A stretch of 64,000 nt of DNA from Gemmatimonadota bacterium (GCA_016712265.1 JADJRJ010000031.1:806001-870000), one strand, 5' to 3'. Positions 17,235-26,079 are shown, numbered from the stretch's first letter. Notes: generated by a model from the letters alone, not told the origin. Numbers and translations: made by a program.

Positions 17235-18266
17235 ATGACGATCAGAGCCTTTCCCCTCGTCGCCGCTGTCGCTGCGGTGGCGACCCTTGCGGCCACTCCC
17301 GTTCCCCGCGCCGAAGGGTGGACGTTCACTTGGAAGGTGACCGAGTCCAGCGACCCGCGCGCCGCGCAGCCCTCCGTCTCGGTGCAGATGATCCCCGGCA
17401 AGATGCGGTGGACCTTCCTCGACCGTCAGCAAGGGATGCCGGCCAAGGGGTACATGCTGCTCGACGCCGACAAGTCGTCGATGGCGATGGTGAATCCCGA
17501 AGACAAGACGGCCATCACCATGGATGCCGCGGACCTTGGCATGGGGATGGGCGCGGTGGGTTCGTTCATCAAGATGGACGTCACCGACCCGAAGGTCTCG
17601 GTGGAAGCGCTCGGCGCCGGGGAAGGGATGTTGGGCCGTGCGACGCAGAAGTACCGCGTGACGCGCAGCTACCGGATGCAGATGCAGGTTTTCGGCAAGA
17701 AACTGTCCTCGCAACACGAGTCGGTCACCGACTTGTGGGTCAGCACCGATCTCCCGATGGACAAGTCGTGGGAGGCATGGACCGATCGCTTTGCCCGCGG
17801 CGCCTCCCGCCTGGGCGGTGACGCGGCGCGGAAGCTCGTCGACGCCGAGCGCGACTACCCGAAGGGGATCGCGCTGAAGTCCATCGTGGACGCCACCGAG
17901 ACCGACGACAAGGGCAAGGTCACGAAATCGCGAACGGTCATGGAGATGACGGAGCTCAAGCGGTCCAACCTCGACGCCGCGCTGTTCGACATCCCGGCCG
18001 ACTACAAGGTGACGGACATGAAAGAGGTCGTCGCCGAGACGGGGAAGGCCATGGAGCAGGCGAAGAAGGACTGCGAGAAGGAGCACGGCAAGAACAGCCC
18101 GTCGTGCGACCCGAGCCAGCTTAACGTGGACTCGCTGGTGGCCGCGGCCCGCCAGGGCGCCATGGAGGGACTGAAGGAGGGCGTCCGGGAGGCGGCCAAG
18201 GAATCGGCCAAGGATGCCGTGAAGCGTGGCATCCTTGGCAAGCTCAAGAAGCCGGGTGGCGTGTAG
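17235..18266 (+). CDS. Exported DUF4412-like protein
   Basis: 343 residues with a signal peptide (FPLVAAVAAVATLAATPVPRAEG). The mature part resembles DUF4412: QMIPGKMRWTF, a YMLLDADKSSMAMVNPEDKT strand and a second strand set ending in AALFDIPADYKVTDM. After about residue 265 there is a Cys pair (KKDCEKEHGKNSPSCDPS) and a Lys/Glu-rich amphipathic helix that could contact membrane or a partner. It is probably periplasmic and of unknown role. It is convergent with the CotH-like gene 18 bp away. Confidence 0.7.
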   Translation: MTIRAFPLVAAVAAVATLAATPVPRAEGWTFTWKVTESSDPRAAQPSVSVQMIPGKMRWTFLDRQQGMPAKGYMLLDADKSSMAMVNPEDKTAITMDAADLGMGMGAVGSFIKMDVTDPKVSVEALGAGEGMLGRATQKYRVTRSYRMQMQVFGKKLSSQHESVTDLWVSTDLPMDKSWEAWTDRFARGASRLGGDAARKLVDAERDYPKGIALKSIVDATETDDKGKVTKSRTVMEMTELKRSNLDAALFDIPADYKVTDMKEVVAETGKAMEQAKKDCEKEHGKNSPSCDPSQLNVDSLVAAARQGAMEGLKEGVREAAKESAKDAVKRGILGKLKKPGGV

Positions 18267-18284
18267 CGGTATCCCGGCGGTGGG

Positions 18285-19436
18285 TCAGAGCCCCGGGCGC
18301 GACTCGCACATGTCCACAATGTGCCGCTTGAGGTCCTGGGGTTTTTCGACGCGTCGGAAGAACTCACCCAGGAAGTCCAGGGCCCAGGACCGTTCGTCCT
18401 TCGTGATCCCGGGCACTCGGTCCACCTCGGCGAGCAGCGCCGCCTTGCGCGTGACGAACGGCTCGACCGCCGCCAGGTAGGTATCGAGGGGCCGGCACGG
18501 CCCACGAAAGCGGCGCTCGGTGACCTTGAGGATCCCCATGCGCGGATCGGGTGTCGCGTAGTGCGCGGCGACGAGTCCCGAGAAATCAAAGTCATACGCG
18601 ACCGGATACACCGTTCCGTCGCGCGTCTGGACGACCCGGGTGTTGTGCAGGGCTGCGAACGAGAAGTCCGTGTTGCCGATCAGGTACTGGAAGAGGACGA
18701 CGCGCAACAACTGGTCGGCTTGCAGGTCATCGAACAGGGCGCCGCGCATGTCGCGCACGTTGCCGCCCATGCGGGTGGCCAGGTCGTCCTCGTTCTCGAT
18801 GAACATCGCGGTATGCGTCGCCACGACCTTGCCGGACGCGGAGTCGAGATAGGTCCCGGTCGCGAGGCGCGCCCGGAAACTCATTGGCGTGATGATGTTG
18901 AAGAGGCGATAGGCCAGGTACTCGCGCCGGGTGTAGGCGTCGAACCGCCGATCGCCATTCTGGCAGTGGGTGCCGAGCTTGAGTCCCGATTGCCCGGCGA
19001 ACGGGGTTCCCTTGCGACCACTATCCGGAAACTCGATGCGCACGGGGACAAACCGGCAGTTGCGCGCCATCAGGCGGAAGTGGCCGCGCGTCCGCAAGGT
19101 CACTGGCAGGCGGCGTTCCGCGCCGGTTGAGTCCGCGAAGACCAGGGTGCCGGCGAAGCGCTTGGTGGAGAGCGTGTCGCGATCGCGGGCGAGGGCTCCA
19201 TAGTTCGCGACCAGGGTGAACTCGATCGGGCGTTCCTCCGCAAAGAGCGCGCGGGTGTTCGCCTTGCGCATGTCCTTCGCCCGCTCCTTTTCTTTCTTGG
19301 CGGCGCGGGCAGCGGAATCTGCGGCCGTCATTGCCTTGGGCGGTCCGTCCTTCTTCTTTCCCTTGGTTGCGTCCTGGGCGAGGCTGGCCGTGGCCGCCAC
19401 GATTGAGAGGGCCACGAGGGCAGGCAGGCGCGTCAT
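18285..19436 (-). CDS. Exported, divergent CotH-like protein, last gene of VTC operon
   Basis: 383 residues from ATG 19436, overlapping the DUF4956 stop by 4 bp. A signal peptide is followed by a Lys/Ala-rich linker (about 20-65). The body has patterns reminiscent of CotH-type kinases: VTLRTRGHFRLMARNCRF, GLKLGTHCQN, YRLFNIITPMSFRARLA, then FQYLIGNTDFSFAALHN and PVAYDFDFSGLV near the C-terminus, where CotH has its HN and WDxD segments. The similarity is by eye and distant. It may be a second protein kinase-like enzyme acting outside the cytoplasm. Its place in the operon with a clear CotH supports this. Confidence 0.6.
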   Translation of the reverse strand: MTRLPALVALSIVAATASLAQDATKGKKKDGPPKAMTAADSAARAAKKEKERAKDMRKANTRALFAEERPIEFTLVANYGALARDRDTLSTKRFAGTLVFADSTGAERRLPVTLRTRGHFRLMARNCRFVPVRIEFPDSGRKGTPFAGQSGLKLGTHCQNGDRRFDAYTRREYLAYRLFNIITPMSFRARLATGTYLDSASGKVVATHTAMFIENEDDLATRMGGNVRDMRGALFDDLQADQLLRVVLFQYLIGNTDFSFAALHNTRVVQTRDGTVYPVAYDFDFSGLVAAHYATPDPRMGILKVTERRFRGPCRPLDTYLAAVEPFVTRKAALLAEVDRVPGITKDERSWALDFLGEFFRRVEKPQDLKRHIVDMCESRPGL

Positions 19437-20506
19437 GCGGGATCCTCCTGGACGGTGACGGACGCGACGTAGGGGGTGGCGTCGCTTTCGACAAAGGTCG
19501 CGATGTCCTGCGCTGGCATCGCCTTGCGTGTGCGAATGCGATACGTGAGCCGGGTGCCTTCGGTGAGGAACTCGGCGCGCGCGAACTCCCATTGCTTGGT
19601 GCGATCGGCGAGGACGCGCTCGACGGCCGGGCGCCCCGCGTCGTCGCTCACGACGATCTGGAGTTGCGCGGTCCAGCGAGGGTTCTCGGGTGGCGCCACC
19701 TCGTCGCGACGCTTGCGCACCCGTTGGGCGAGGGCATCAAGCTGCGCCGGGGACAGCGACTCCAGGACCTCGCGATCGACCCGCGCAACAAACTGACTTG
19801 TGCGATTGGCAATGGCGAGGGCCCGCTGTAGGTGGGCCTCGGCGCGCGCGCCCTCGAAGCCGGGTGGCGTACGACCGAAATCGGAGTACCACAGCCCGAG
19901 GGCGATCAGGTTAAAGAGGAGCGAGAGCGCGGCCGCGAACTCGAGGTGCACGCCGCAGGCCAGGCCGAGGGCGCTGACGGCAAAGATGAACACGGCGTCG
20001 CGCGAGTCGTCGAGCGCCGTGCGAAAGCGGACCGCCGCGACAATTCCCGCGAGCGCAAAGGCGAGCCCCGTGTTGTTGCGCACCAATAGGGAGACCGCCG
20101 CCACCACGGCTGGCATCAACACGATGGTATGCACCACGGACTGCTGGAAGCCCTTCTTCTGGCGCGTGTACATGTACACCCAGGCCATGGGGAGGGCGAG
20201 CACGATCGCCATGGTCCCCACCATCATGGCGAGGATCGCCATTTCATGCGACGAGCCCATGGGGGTTGGGACCGCCGGTGTGAACGGGGCGGTGAGGTCA
20301 CCGGTAGGTTGGGCGCCTCCCATGACGGGACCGAGGTTCCGTTCGAGGAAGGTGCGCGCGACGGGGGGCGCGATGTTCCAGGCGGCCCACCCGACGACGA
20401 AAACGGCGGCGTAGTAGGCGCCGAGACGGACGAGGATCCCGTCAGCGAGGGGGCGCAACCGTGCGAGGAGGGCCATGCGGCGGGGCGAGCGGAAGGCGAC
20501 CCGCAT
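19433..20506 (-). CDS. DUF4956 membrane protein, long form
   Basis: 357 residues from ATG 20506, which has GAGG about 6 bp upstream; ATG 20476 has no such site. One N-terminal helix (YYAAVFVVGWAAWNI) is followed by a cluster of about four helices (MAILAMMVGTMAIVLALPMA, TIVLMPAVVAAVSLLV, FALAGIVAAVRFRTAL, AVFIFAVSALGLACG). AGIVAAVRFRTALDDSRDAVF is the conserved DUF4956 core. A soluble C-terminal domain of about 150 residues follows (VVSDDAGRPAVERVL, TEGTRLTYRIRTRKAMPAQ). A membrane channel or scaffold for the VTC enzyme is an inference from the conserved gene association. Confidence 0.8.
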   Translation of the reverse strand: MRVAFRSPRRMALLARLRPLADGILVRLGAYYAAVFVVGWAAWNIAPPVARTFLERNLGPVMGGAQPTGDLTAPFTPAVPTPMGSSHEMAILAMMVGTMAIVLALPMAWVYMYTRQKKGFQQSVVHTIVLMPAVVAAVSLLVRNNTGLAFALAGIVAAVRFRTALDDSRDAVFIFAVSALGLACGVHLEFAAALSLLFNLIALGLWYSDFGRTPPGFEGARAEAHLQRALAIANRTSQFVARVDREVLESLSPAQLDALAQRVRKRRDEVAPPENPRWTAQLQIVVSDDAGRPAVERVLADRTKQWEFARAEFLTEGTRLTYRIRTRKAMPAQDIATFVESDATPYVASVTVQEDPA

Positions 20507-20548
20507 TCTAGCCTCGCCGGACGGGCCGCGCGAGGGTGCCGCCCCGGC

Positions 20549-21238
20549 CTAACGCGGCGTGGCCGCCTTGCCGCCGCCCACCTTGACCGTCCAGTCGAGG
20601 TCGACCCCGATGACGTGGAAGGTCCGGTTGTAGGTCGCCTTGGCGTAGTCCGGCCGATAGATGTAGAAGAGGTTCAGCTTCCGCCCTTTGGCCAGTTCGA
20701 GCTTGGTGCCCACCGTGTTGCGCCAGTTGTCCACCACATGATTGGCACCGAGGGCGAGGTACGGCTCGCTCGAGGCGTACAGGTCGACACGGTCGGAGAG
20801 GCGATGGGACAGTTCCAGCCGCGCACGAACGAAGGTGTCCTCGTCGGAGCTGGTTTCATCGTTGTCCGTGAAGTTCTGCTTCTGGTATTGCACCAGTCCC
20901 CGGAGGCCAAGCGTCACGTCCCCAACTTCGCGTTCCGCCTCTGCGCCCCCTGCGACCCGGTGGAAGGTCCCCTCGTTCACGAGTGCCAGGCGGTAGGACG
21001 AGAGGAACCGGAGCGGGCCGGCCACGCGGCGCGACGCGCCGAGGGTGACGTAGGATCCCCGGACCTGATGGGCGTTGTCCACCATCCGCAGGCGGTACTC
21101 GGCACTCGCGCGCCATCGGCTGGGAAGGTCCAGGCGTAGGGATCCCCCATACCATGCCTGGAGGTCGGTGGGATCGCTGCGGCTCGTTTGTGCGCCGCTC
21201 GAGGTCGCGACCAGCGCGCCGAGGAGAAGGCGCCTCAT
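20549..21238 (-). CDS. DUF2490-type outer-membrane barrel
   Basis: 229 residues with a signal peptide (LLLGALVATSSGAQ). It has many short amphipathic strands (WRASAEYRLRMVDNAHQVRG, RFLSSYRLALVNEG, YASSEPYLALGANHVVDNWR, KLNLFYIYRPDYAK), as in DUF2490 barrels. It overlaps the stop of the shorter DUF4956 gene by 4 bp and lies 42 bp ahead of the longer one. An outer-membrane protein inside this operon suggests that the product, or a modified surface component, crosses the whole envelope. The stop TAG is inside a GTTAGGC heptamer. Confidence 0.75.
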   Translation of the reverse strand: MRRLLLGALVATSSGAQTSRSDPTDLQAWYGGSLRLDLPSRWRASAEYRLRMVDNAHQVRGSYVTLGASRRVAGPLRFLSSYRLALVNEGTFHRVAGGAEAEREVGDVTLGLRGLVQYQKQNFTDNDETSSDEDTFVRARLELSHRLSDRVDLYASSEPYLALGANHVVDNWRNTVGTKLELAKGRKLNLFYIYRPDYAKATYNRTFHVIGVDLDWTVKVGGGKAATPR

Positions 21239-21849
21239 GCGTCGCGGTAGTGGATGGTCAGGCGCGCGGTGTCGCGCACAAAGTCGATCTCCTCGATGTC
21301 GACGTGGCGCACGTCGAGTCCGGTGCGTGCCCGGAGGTCGTTGAGGAGGGCGGGGCGGCTCGCCGCGTGCACCAGGCCGATGTTGTCATACATCACCGGA
21401 TGTGCCCGCTCCCGCGGGGCGAGAACGCCCGCCTCGAGGGCCACGGTGCCCAGCACGATGAGGGCGCAGACGCTCGCGAGGACGGGCCATCCGCCGGGCG
21501 CGACGGACATGAGGAGGCCCAGGCCGATGACGAGGAACAGGTAGGTCATGTCCCGCGCGGTGATTCCCTCGGTGCGATACCGCAGCATCGAGAACACCGC
21601 GAAGAGGCCGAAGGCGGCGCCCATGGTCATCTCCACGCGGTTCAGCAGCAGCGTCACCAGGAAGACGACGAGGTTGAGCGCGAAGAAGGTGAGAAACAGG
21701 TCGGACCGCCGGTAATACCGAAAGTGGACCACCCGCACCAGGAGGATGAGGGTCCCGAGGTCGAGTGCGAGCCGTGTGGCGAGGTCGCCCGGTACGAGTC
21801 CAGCGGGCAGGGTCGCGCCGGCCTGGCTAAACACCAGGGAGGGCAGCAT
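21235..21849 (-). CDS. DUF4956 membrane protein, short form
   Basis: 204 residues from ATG 21849, overlapping the end of the VTC gene by 23 bp. There are four or five helices (LALDLGTLILLVRVV, LFLTFFALNLVVFLVTLLLN, AFGLFAVFSMLRYR, MTYLFLVIGLGLLMSVA, LASVCALIVLGTVALEAG) and a small soluble domain after residue 150 (LVHAASRPALLNDLRARTGL, then VRHVDIEEIDFVRDTARL). FAVFSMLRYRTEGITARDM is the DUF4956 core, with Arg-Tyr-Arg-Thr near a membrane edge. This gene and the VTC gene form the pair seen repeatedly in bacteria. Confidence 0.85.
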   Translation of the reverse strand: MLPSLVFSQAGATLPAGLVPGDLATRLALDLGTLILLVRVVHFRYYRRSDLFLTFFALNLVVFLVTLLLNRVEMTMGAAFGLFAVFSMLRYRTEGITARDMTYLFLVIGLGLLMSVAPGGWPVLASVCALIVLGTVALEAGVLAPRERAHPVMYDNIGLVHAASRPALLNDLRARTGLDVRHVDIEEIDFVRDTARLTIHYRDA

Positions 21850-22612
21850 GTGAGGGGGCGTGGAGATGGGTGAGGAGGCGCCGGTACGTCGGCACCGGGG
21901 CAGGGGAGAGAAGGGCGGCCACGCCGACGCAGTATTTGCTGACCCTGGCGGGGCGATACCGTGCGTGGCGGAGCAGCTCCGTGACCAGGGTCCGCGCGCG
22001 ACGCTCCTGCTTGACCTCCACAATGGCGGTGTCGGCGAAGGTGAGCTGCGCCGGCCCGGAGGTGTAGGTCAGGTCGAGGTCAATCGTGACGCGCTCGGCC
22101 AGGTCGACGTTGACCAGGGTAGCCCGGGTGAAGCCCACGTCGAGGGTCGCACGGATCGCGTCCGGGCTGGGCGCCGCGACGTCGATGAAGGGGGCCCGGG
22201 CGAGTGCGGGCAGCGCCGACGCGTCGTTGGCGTCTACGGCCTGCCGCAGCTTTACGGTTCGACCACCATTGGTCTTGCGCTTCAACTCGAGGACACACGT
22301 CCCCCCACGTACGTAGCTGCGAATGCGCACCTTGCGGCGCGGGAGGCGGCCGGTCACATGGTCGCGAAAGAAGGCCAGCTCTGGCGTATCGAAGTACCGC
22401 GTGAGGTACGGAAAGGTGCGCTCCCCGTCGACGACGAGGGCCCGATAGGTGGGGGCGCACGCCGCGATGAGGGCCGGGACCATCGCGACGGGCACGATGT
22501 ACTTCGTATCCACGCGATTCAGCAGCGCCGCCCGGCCGAGGGAGGCGAGTGACACCTCGTCGAGCGCGTCCAGTGACGCGTCGACGGCGGAGCCCAACGC
22601 GGGGGTCGTCAC
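21827..22612 (-). CDS. VTC-domain protein, predicted polyphosphate polymerase
   Basis: 261 residues from GTG 22612, overlapping the CotH stop (GTGA). The tunnel-fold motifs of the VTC catalytic domain are visible: RVDTKYIVP near residue 33, RYFDTPELAFFRDH, RRKVRIRSY, the basic ELKRKTNGGRTVKLR strand, then acidic IDLDLTY and AIVEVKQE, and SKYCVGV near residue 230. In yeast Vtc4 these residues bind ATP, a metal ion and the growing polyphosphate. There is no membrane segment, so it would work at the inner face with the adjacent DUF4956 protein. Polyphosphate synthesis is an inference from the fold. A tripolyphosphatase-type relative is possible. Confidence 0.85.
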   Translation of the reverse strand: MTTPALGSAVDASLDALDEVSLASLGRAALLNRVDTKYIVPVAMVPALIAACAPTYRALVVDGERTFPYLTRYFDTPELAFFRDHVTGRLPRRKVRIRSYVRGGTCVLELKRKTNGGRTVKLRQAVDANDASALPALARAPFIDVAAPSPDAIRATLDVGFTRATLVNVDLAERVTIDLDLTYTSGPAQLTFADTAIVEVKQERRARTLVTELLRHARYRPARVSKYCVGVAALLSPAPVPTYRRLLTHLHAPSHAALPGV

Positions 22613-24030
22613 GGGATCCAGCTGTTGACCAGGGCGCGCCGGGCGGCGACGTGTGCCTTGAGTGCCGGCAGCGCGGCCGCAAACTGCGCCGCACTCGTGA
22701 ACGTGTACCCGGGCTGTTCGCCCTCTGCACCCACCACGTAGGGTGCGATCAACCCGTGGGCTCGGTCGAACATGGTCTGCATGTTGGCCTCGGTGAAGAC
22801 CGTTGAGACAAATGCCTTCATGTGGGTGCGGTACCGCCCGAGGTAGACGGAGTCCTGGGCGACCGCGCGGGCAAGCGGCCAGTTGTTGCCGGCCTCATTC
22901 ATGGAGAGGGACAGCCCCAGTCGGGGACCCTGGCCACCCTGCACACCACCAGTGACGCCCGGGTTGCCGCTCATGCTCTGGTTGTGGTCCCAGGGGATCC
23001 AGGTCAGCTTGCGTGTCGAATGGTGGTACAGGTAGTAGTTGTGCGCGATGGCACCGTAGGTATCCCAGTTCACCATCGCATTGTTGATCGCCAGCCACTT
23101 CACAAAGTGCTCCATGTTGAAGGTGGCTTCCAACGACGTACGCCAGCTCGTGGGATTGGATGTGCGCGTCGGCGCGTTAAGGGCGGTGATGAACGCCTGG
23201 ACATCGCTCCAGGTGGGGGCGGCCTCGTTGTTCTTCTTCTCGAACTGGAGCTGGTTGAACGCCGCGAAATTGCTCTCGGGCTTGTAGATGTTGCCGCTCT
23301 CCTCCCCGAACTGGTCCTCGATCATCGTATCGTCGATGACTTCGACCATCGTGTAGACGCCGCAATACTTGCGGCCAGCGCCAAAGTCGACAAACACGCG
23401 ATAGAAGGCCGTGCGGGCTGCGGGGACACCGGCTGAGCGCAGCAGGTCCGCCGTGACCTTCTCGCGAATCAGCGAAGGGTCCGCGAAACCAGGCGACATG
23501 GAGACTTCCTTGAAGCCGTACAGCCGCTGGTTCTTGACCGTGGGGAGGGAGTCCTCGAACTCGTCAAACTGCAGGCGAAAGGGGAGCTTGTAGTTGCCCG
23601 CACGCCACGCGGATGAGAGGCTCGAGTTACCCTTGAGTCGGTAGCCGACGTGTTTCCAGGTCTTGCCGTTGAACCGTACGGTGACCGCCTGGTACGCCGG
23701 CTCGGTCTGCGGGAATCCGCCGGGGGCGCCGCCACCGCCCGAGCCGAAGTCAAAGCCCCACAGGCTCCGCATGTTGGCGCGGATCGTGGTCCACTGCGCC
23801 GCCGTCATGGTGATGTCGAGGGTGTTCACCACATCCCCTCCAAAGACCGTGGCGTAACTCGGGGACGCGTCGTTCGAGTGCGATGCCGTGGTCCAATCGG
23901 GATTGTCGGCCCCGGGTGTGGTCGCAGCGCTCCCCGGACCCGCGGGATCCTCGCGACAGGCGATGGCGACCGGGAGCAACAGGAGCAGTGCCCGACGCAC
24001 GCAGACGTCGAGCAGAGTGGTGGCGGTCAT
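22609..24030 (-). CDS. CotH-family protein kinase, lipoprotein, first gene of VTC operon
   Basis: 473 residues from ATG 24030, giving a lipoprotein signal (RALLLLLPVAIAC). The CotH pattern is intact: VGYRLKGNSSLSSAW (glycine/lysine loop), FKEVSMSPGFADPSLIREK, YCGVYTMVEVIDDTMIE, and the catalytic-like segment AHNYYLYHHSTRKLTWIPWD followed by HNQSMSG. In Bacillus, CotH phosphorylates spore-coat proteins. Many Gram-negative homologues are exported and uncharacterised. This one would sit on the periplasmic face or the cell surface. A Gly-rich insert (FDFGSGGGGAPGGF) lies near residue 90. An upstream extension of the frame to 24144 is rejected. Confidence 0.85.
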   Translation of the reverse strand: MTATTLLDVCVRRALLLLLPVAIACREDPAGPGSAATTPGADNPDWTTASHSNDASPSYATVFGGDVVNTLDITMTAAQWTTIRANMRSLWGFDFGSGGGGAPGGFPQTEPAYQAVTVRFNGKTWKHVGYRLKGNSSLSSAWRAGNYKLPFRLQFDEFEDSLPTVKNQRLYGFKEVSMSPGFADPSLIREKVTADLLRSAGVPAARTAFYRVFVDFGAGRKYCGVYTMVEVIDDTMIEDQFGEESGNIYKPESNFAAFNQLQFEKKNNEAAPTWSDVQAFITALNAPTRTSNPTSWRTSLEATFNMEHFVKWLAINNAMVNWDTYGAIAHNYYLYHHSTRKLTWIPWDHNQSMSGNPGVTGGVQGGQGPRLGLSLSMNEAGNNWPLARAVAQDSVYLGRYRTHMKAFVSTVFTEANMQTMFDRAHGLIAPYVVGAEGEQPGYTFTSAAQFAAALPALKAHVAARRALVNSWIP

Positions 24031-24146
24031 GAGACGGAAATGGCGCGAGGTTTCCTTGTCACTGGCTATAGACGCCAATGTCACGAACTTGTGAAGGAAA
24101 CACCTATCCGGGGCGATTCCCCACCTGCAGGCCCCTCGGGGCAAGC

Positions 24147-24177
24147 AAAAGGGCCCCCCGCATGTGGCGGGGGGCCC
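24147..24177 (-). terminator. Rho-independent terminator on the minus strand
   Basis: GGGCCCCCCGC (24151-24161) and its perfect complement (24167-24177) form an 11-bp stem. On the minus strand it is followed directly by TTTT (24147-24150). It ends the short membrane-protein gene that stops at 24202 and isolates it from the CotH operon, whose start is at 24030. Confidence 0.8.
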
Positions 24178-24201
24178 TCCTGGCGTGCAGCCTCGAACCC
24201 T

Positions 24202-24384
24202 CTATTGGGCAGCGAAGGCGATCCACGCGATGGCCGCCGCCACCAATGCGAGGATCATCGCCCGGCGCTGGTGCTCCACGCGCGCGTTACGCACCCGGTG
24301 ATACGTCACCGTGTGGCACCCGATCATCTCGAAAATTCGGTCACGCTGGGAGTTGTCAGCCCACATACCGACTTCTCGTTGCAT
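24202..24384 (-). CDS. Small single-helix membrane protein
   Basis: 60 residues from ATG 24384, which has GAGGA almost touching the start; ATG 24366 is an alternative. A charged N-terminal part with HTVTYHRVRNARVEHQRRA precedes one C-terminal hydrophobic helix (MILALVAAAIAWIAFAAQ). It is not recognised. The strong terminator 25 bp after its stop suggests a real, perhaps abundant, transcript. It could be a C-tail-anchored small protein. Confidence 0.5.
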   Translation of the reverse strand: MQREVGMWADNSQRDRIFEMIGCHTVTYHRVRNARVEHQRRAMILALVAAAIAWIAFAAQ

Positions 24385-24518
24385 TCCTCGTGCCCCGGTC
24401 GTCCCCGTCGTCCCCATGGTTCCCGATCCCCTCGCCAGAGCGCCGCCACATTGCCGCGCAGGGACAAGGGTAACGCGACGGTCCGTCGCAGGACACTCGG
24501 GGAAACCGCAACCTCAGC

Positions 24519-25874
24519 CTATTCCAGTACCAGGACGGTAAACTGTCCATCCTCGCGCAGGTTGCTCGCCCGGTTCCAGCAGCGCACCTGAACCCGCAGG
24601 GTCGACCCCGTATCCTCGGTCCATCCCTGCAACTGGCAGGTCGTGAGTCCCGAGCCAAACGGCGACACCTGCACGATCTCCGCCGTGGCGCCCCCATTGG
24701 CCAGCCCCGGGAACTCGACGGCGTATTCGCCGACCCCGAGGCGAGTGATGCGCGCCGGGAGGCCTGCGGTGGACCGCTGATACATGGCCGGCGGAACGTA
24801 GGGCTGGTCGATCGCTGCGGTCGGGTCATTCGCCCAGGCAATCGCGAACCGCTTCCCCGGACGCCCTTCCTCGACCATCAGGATGGAGAAGCGCGCGTCG
24901 GTATGCGCGCCCGATGCGGCATAACAGACCACCGAGGCCCATTCGCCCTGGTTCCATGAGGCGACCTTGCAGAGGTCCGGTGCGCCGCCAACCGTGCTGA
25001 TGAAGTAGTTCTCCGGCAGTGTCGTCCGCGGCGCGTTCATGTGGACCAGGTAGCTCCCGGCGGCGGAGCGGTCCACGGCCACGGGCTGCCCGGACGAGGA
25101 AAAGGCGTTAGGCGCCGCCGTCGACGCGCCTTCGGGTGCACTCGCCGCGAGGGATGCGAACCCATGGCGTCCCGGCAGCGCGCGCGAACCGACCACCAGG
25201 GTCGTGAACCGCGAGTCCACAGGATCGCCGTTGCCAAGGTAACAGGCCACCCAGGCCTCCAGATCCCGCTGGTTAGGCGTGTTGCCCCATTCCTCGATGT
25301 GACAGCGCTCGCCGGCCGAGCCATAGGCGGTCACGAGCACGACCTCGCGGAGGCTCGAATCCACCCGGGCGAGGCGTTCAAAGGTCACGCGGTAGCGACC
25401 GACGGTGCTGCGTTCGATTCGGATCGCTCCTCCGGTGCCGTTGTACGCAAAGGCGCGCATCGGTTGATACGCGGCGCTCGGCGCTTCTTCATGCGCGAAG
25501 GCGTAGGCGAGTCGGCGTTCGGCGGTCGCCAGGGCGATCGTAATGTCGTGTTGCGCCGTGAGACCGGCGGCGGTGGCGGTAATGCGAACGGTGCCGTGTC
25601 CAGTGGCGACGAGTGTCCCCGGTGCGACGAACGCGGCGATTGTCGAGTCAGACGTGGTCCACGAGACGAACCCCGATGCGACTCCCCGGCCGTTCCCATC
25701 CAGGGCCGTCGCCCCGAGGGTGGCGGTATCACCGGTAAACATCGATATGGGCGCCGAGGCGATGGACAGCGTCACCGGCCTCGACTCCGCTACGCTGACG
25801 CCATCGTCGTCCGCGCACGCGAGCAGTGCGAGGGGGACGACTGCCAGGGTGGAGCGAACCAGGAACCGACGCAT
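24519..25874 (-). CDS. Lipoprotein with Ig-like domain and three C-W-C repeat modules
   Basis: 451 residues. A lipobox (VVPLALLAC) is followed by a Big_2-like Ig domain (about 30-118; VTLSIASAPISMFTGDTATL, TSDSTIAAFVAPGTLVATG). Then come three repeats of about 100-110 residues, each ending in Cys-x(3)-Trp ... Cys and a hydrophobic FTxLVV-type strand: CHIEEW...VACYLG...FTTLVVG, CKVASW...VVCYAA...FSILMVE and CQLQGW...VRCWNR...FTVLVLE. Each repeat probably has one disulfide. It is anchored in the outer or inner membrane and faces the periplasm or outside. The function is unknown; adhesion or ligand binding is likely from the architecture. Confidence 0.75.
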   Translation of the reverse strand: MRRFLVRSTLAVVPLALLACADDDGVSVAESRPVTLSIASAPISMFTGDTATLGATALDGNGRGVASGFVSWTTSDSTIAAFVAPGTLVATGHGTVRITATAAGLTAQHDITIALATAERRLAYAFAHEEAPSAAYQPMRAFAYNGTGGAIRIERSTVGRYRVTFERLARVDSSLREVVLVTAYGSAGERCHIEEWGNTPNQRDLEAWVACYLGNGDPVDSRFTTLVVGSRALPGRHGFASLAASAPEGASTAAPNAFSSSGQPVAVDRSAAGSYLVHMNAPRTTLPENYFISTVGGAPDLCKVASWNQGEWASVVCYAASGAHTDARFSILMVEEGRPGKRFAIAWANDPTAAIDQPYVPPAMYQRSTAGLPARITRLGVGEYAVEFPGLANGGATAEIVQVSPFGSGLTTCQLQGWTEDTGSTLRVQVRCWNRASNLREDGQFTVLVLE

Positions 25875-26079
25875 GCAAACCTCCAGGGCCAGGGTGGGTC
25901 GGAGGTGAGTGTCGGAGGAGCGCCGTGGCGCGCTTGAGTCGCGCGACCCCGGGCGTGACGGAGAGGTGCGGCGCCGCTGTGATCCGGCTCACGCGCGGGT
26001 CGATTTGACAGCCCCCGGGCCGGGGGGTTGTTTACCGCGCCGTCGGGATCCCCCCCGGCCTGTCCCGAACCGACTCCGC

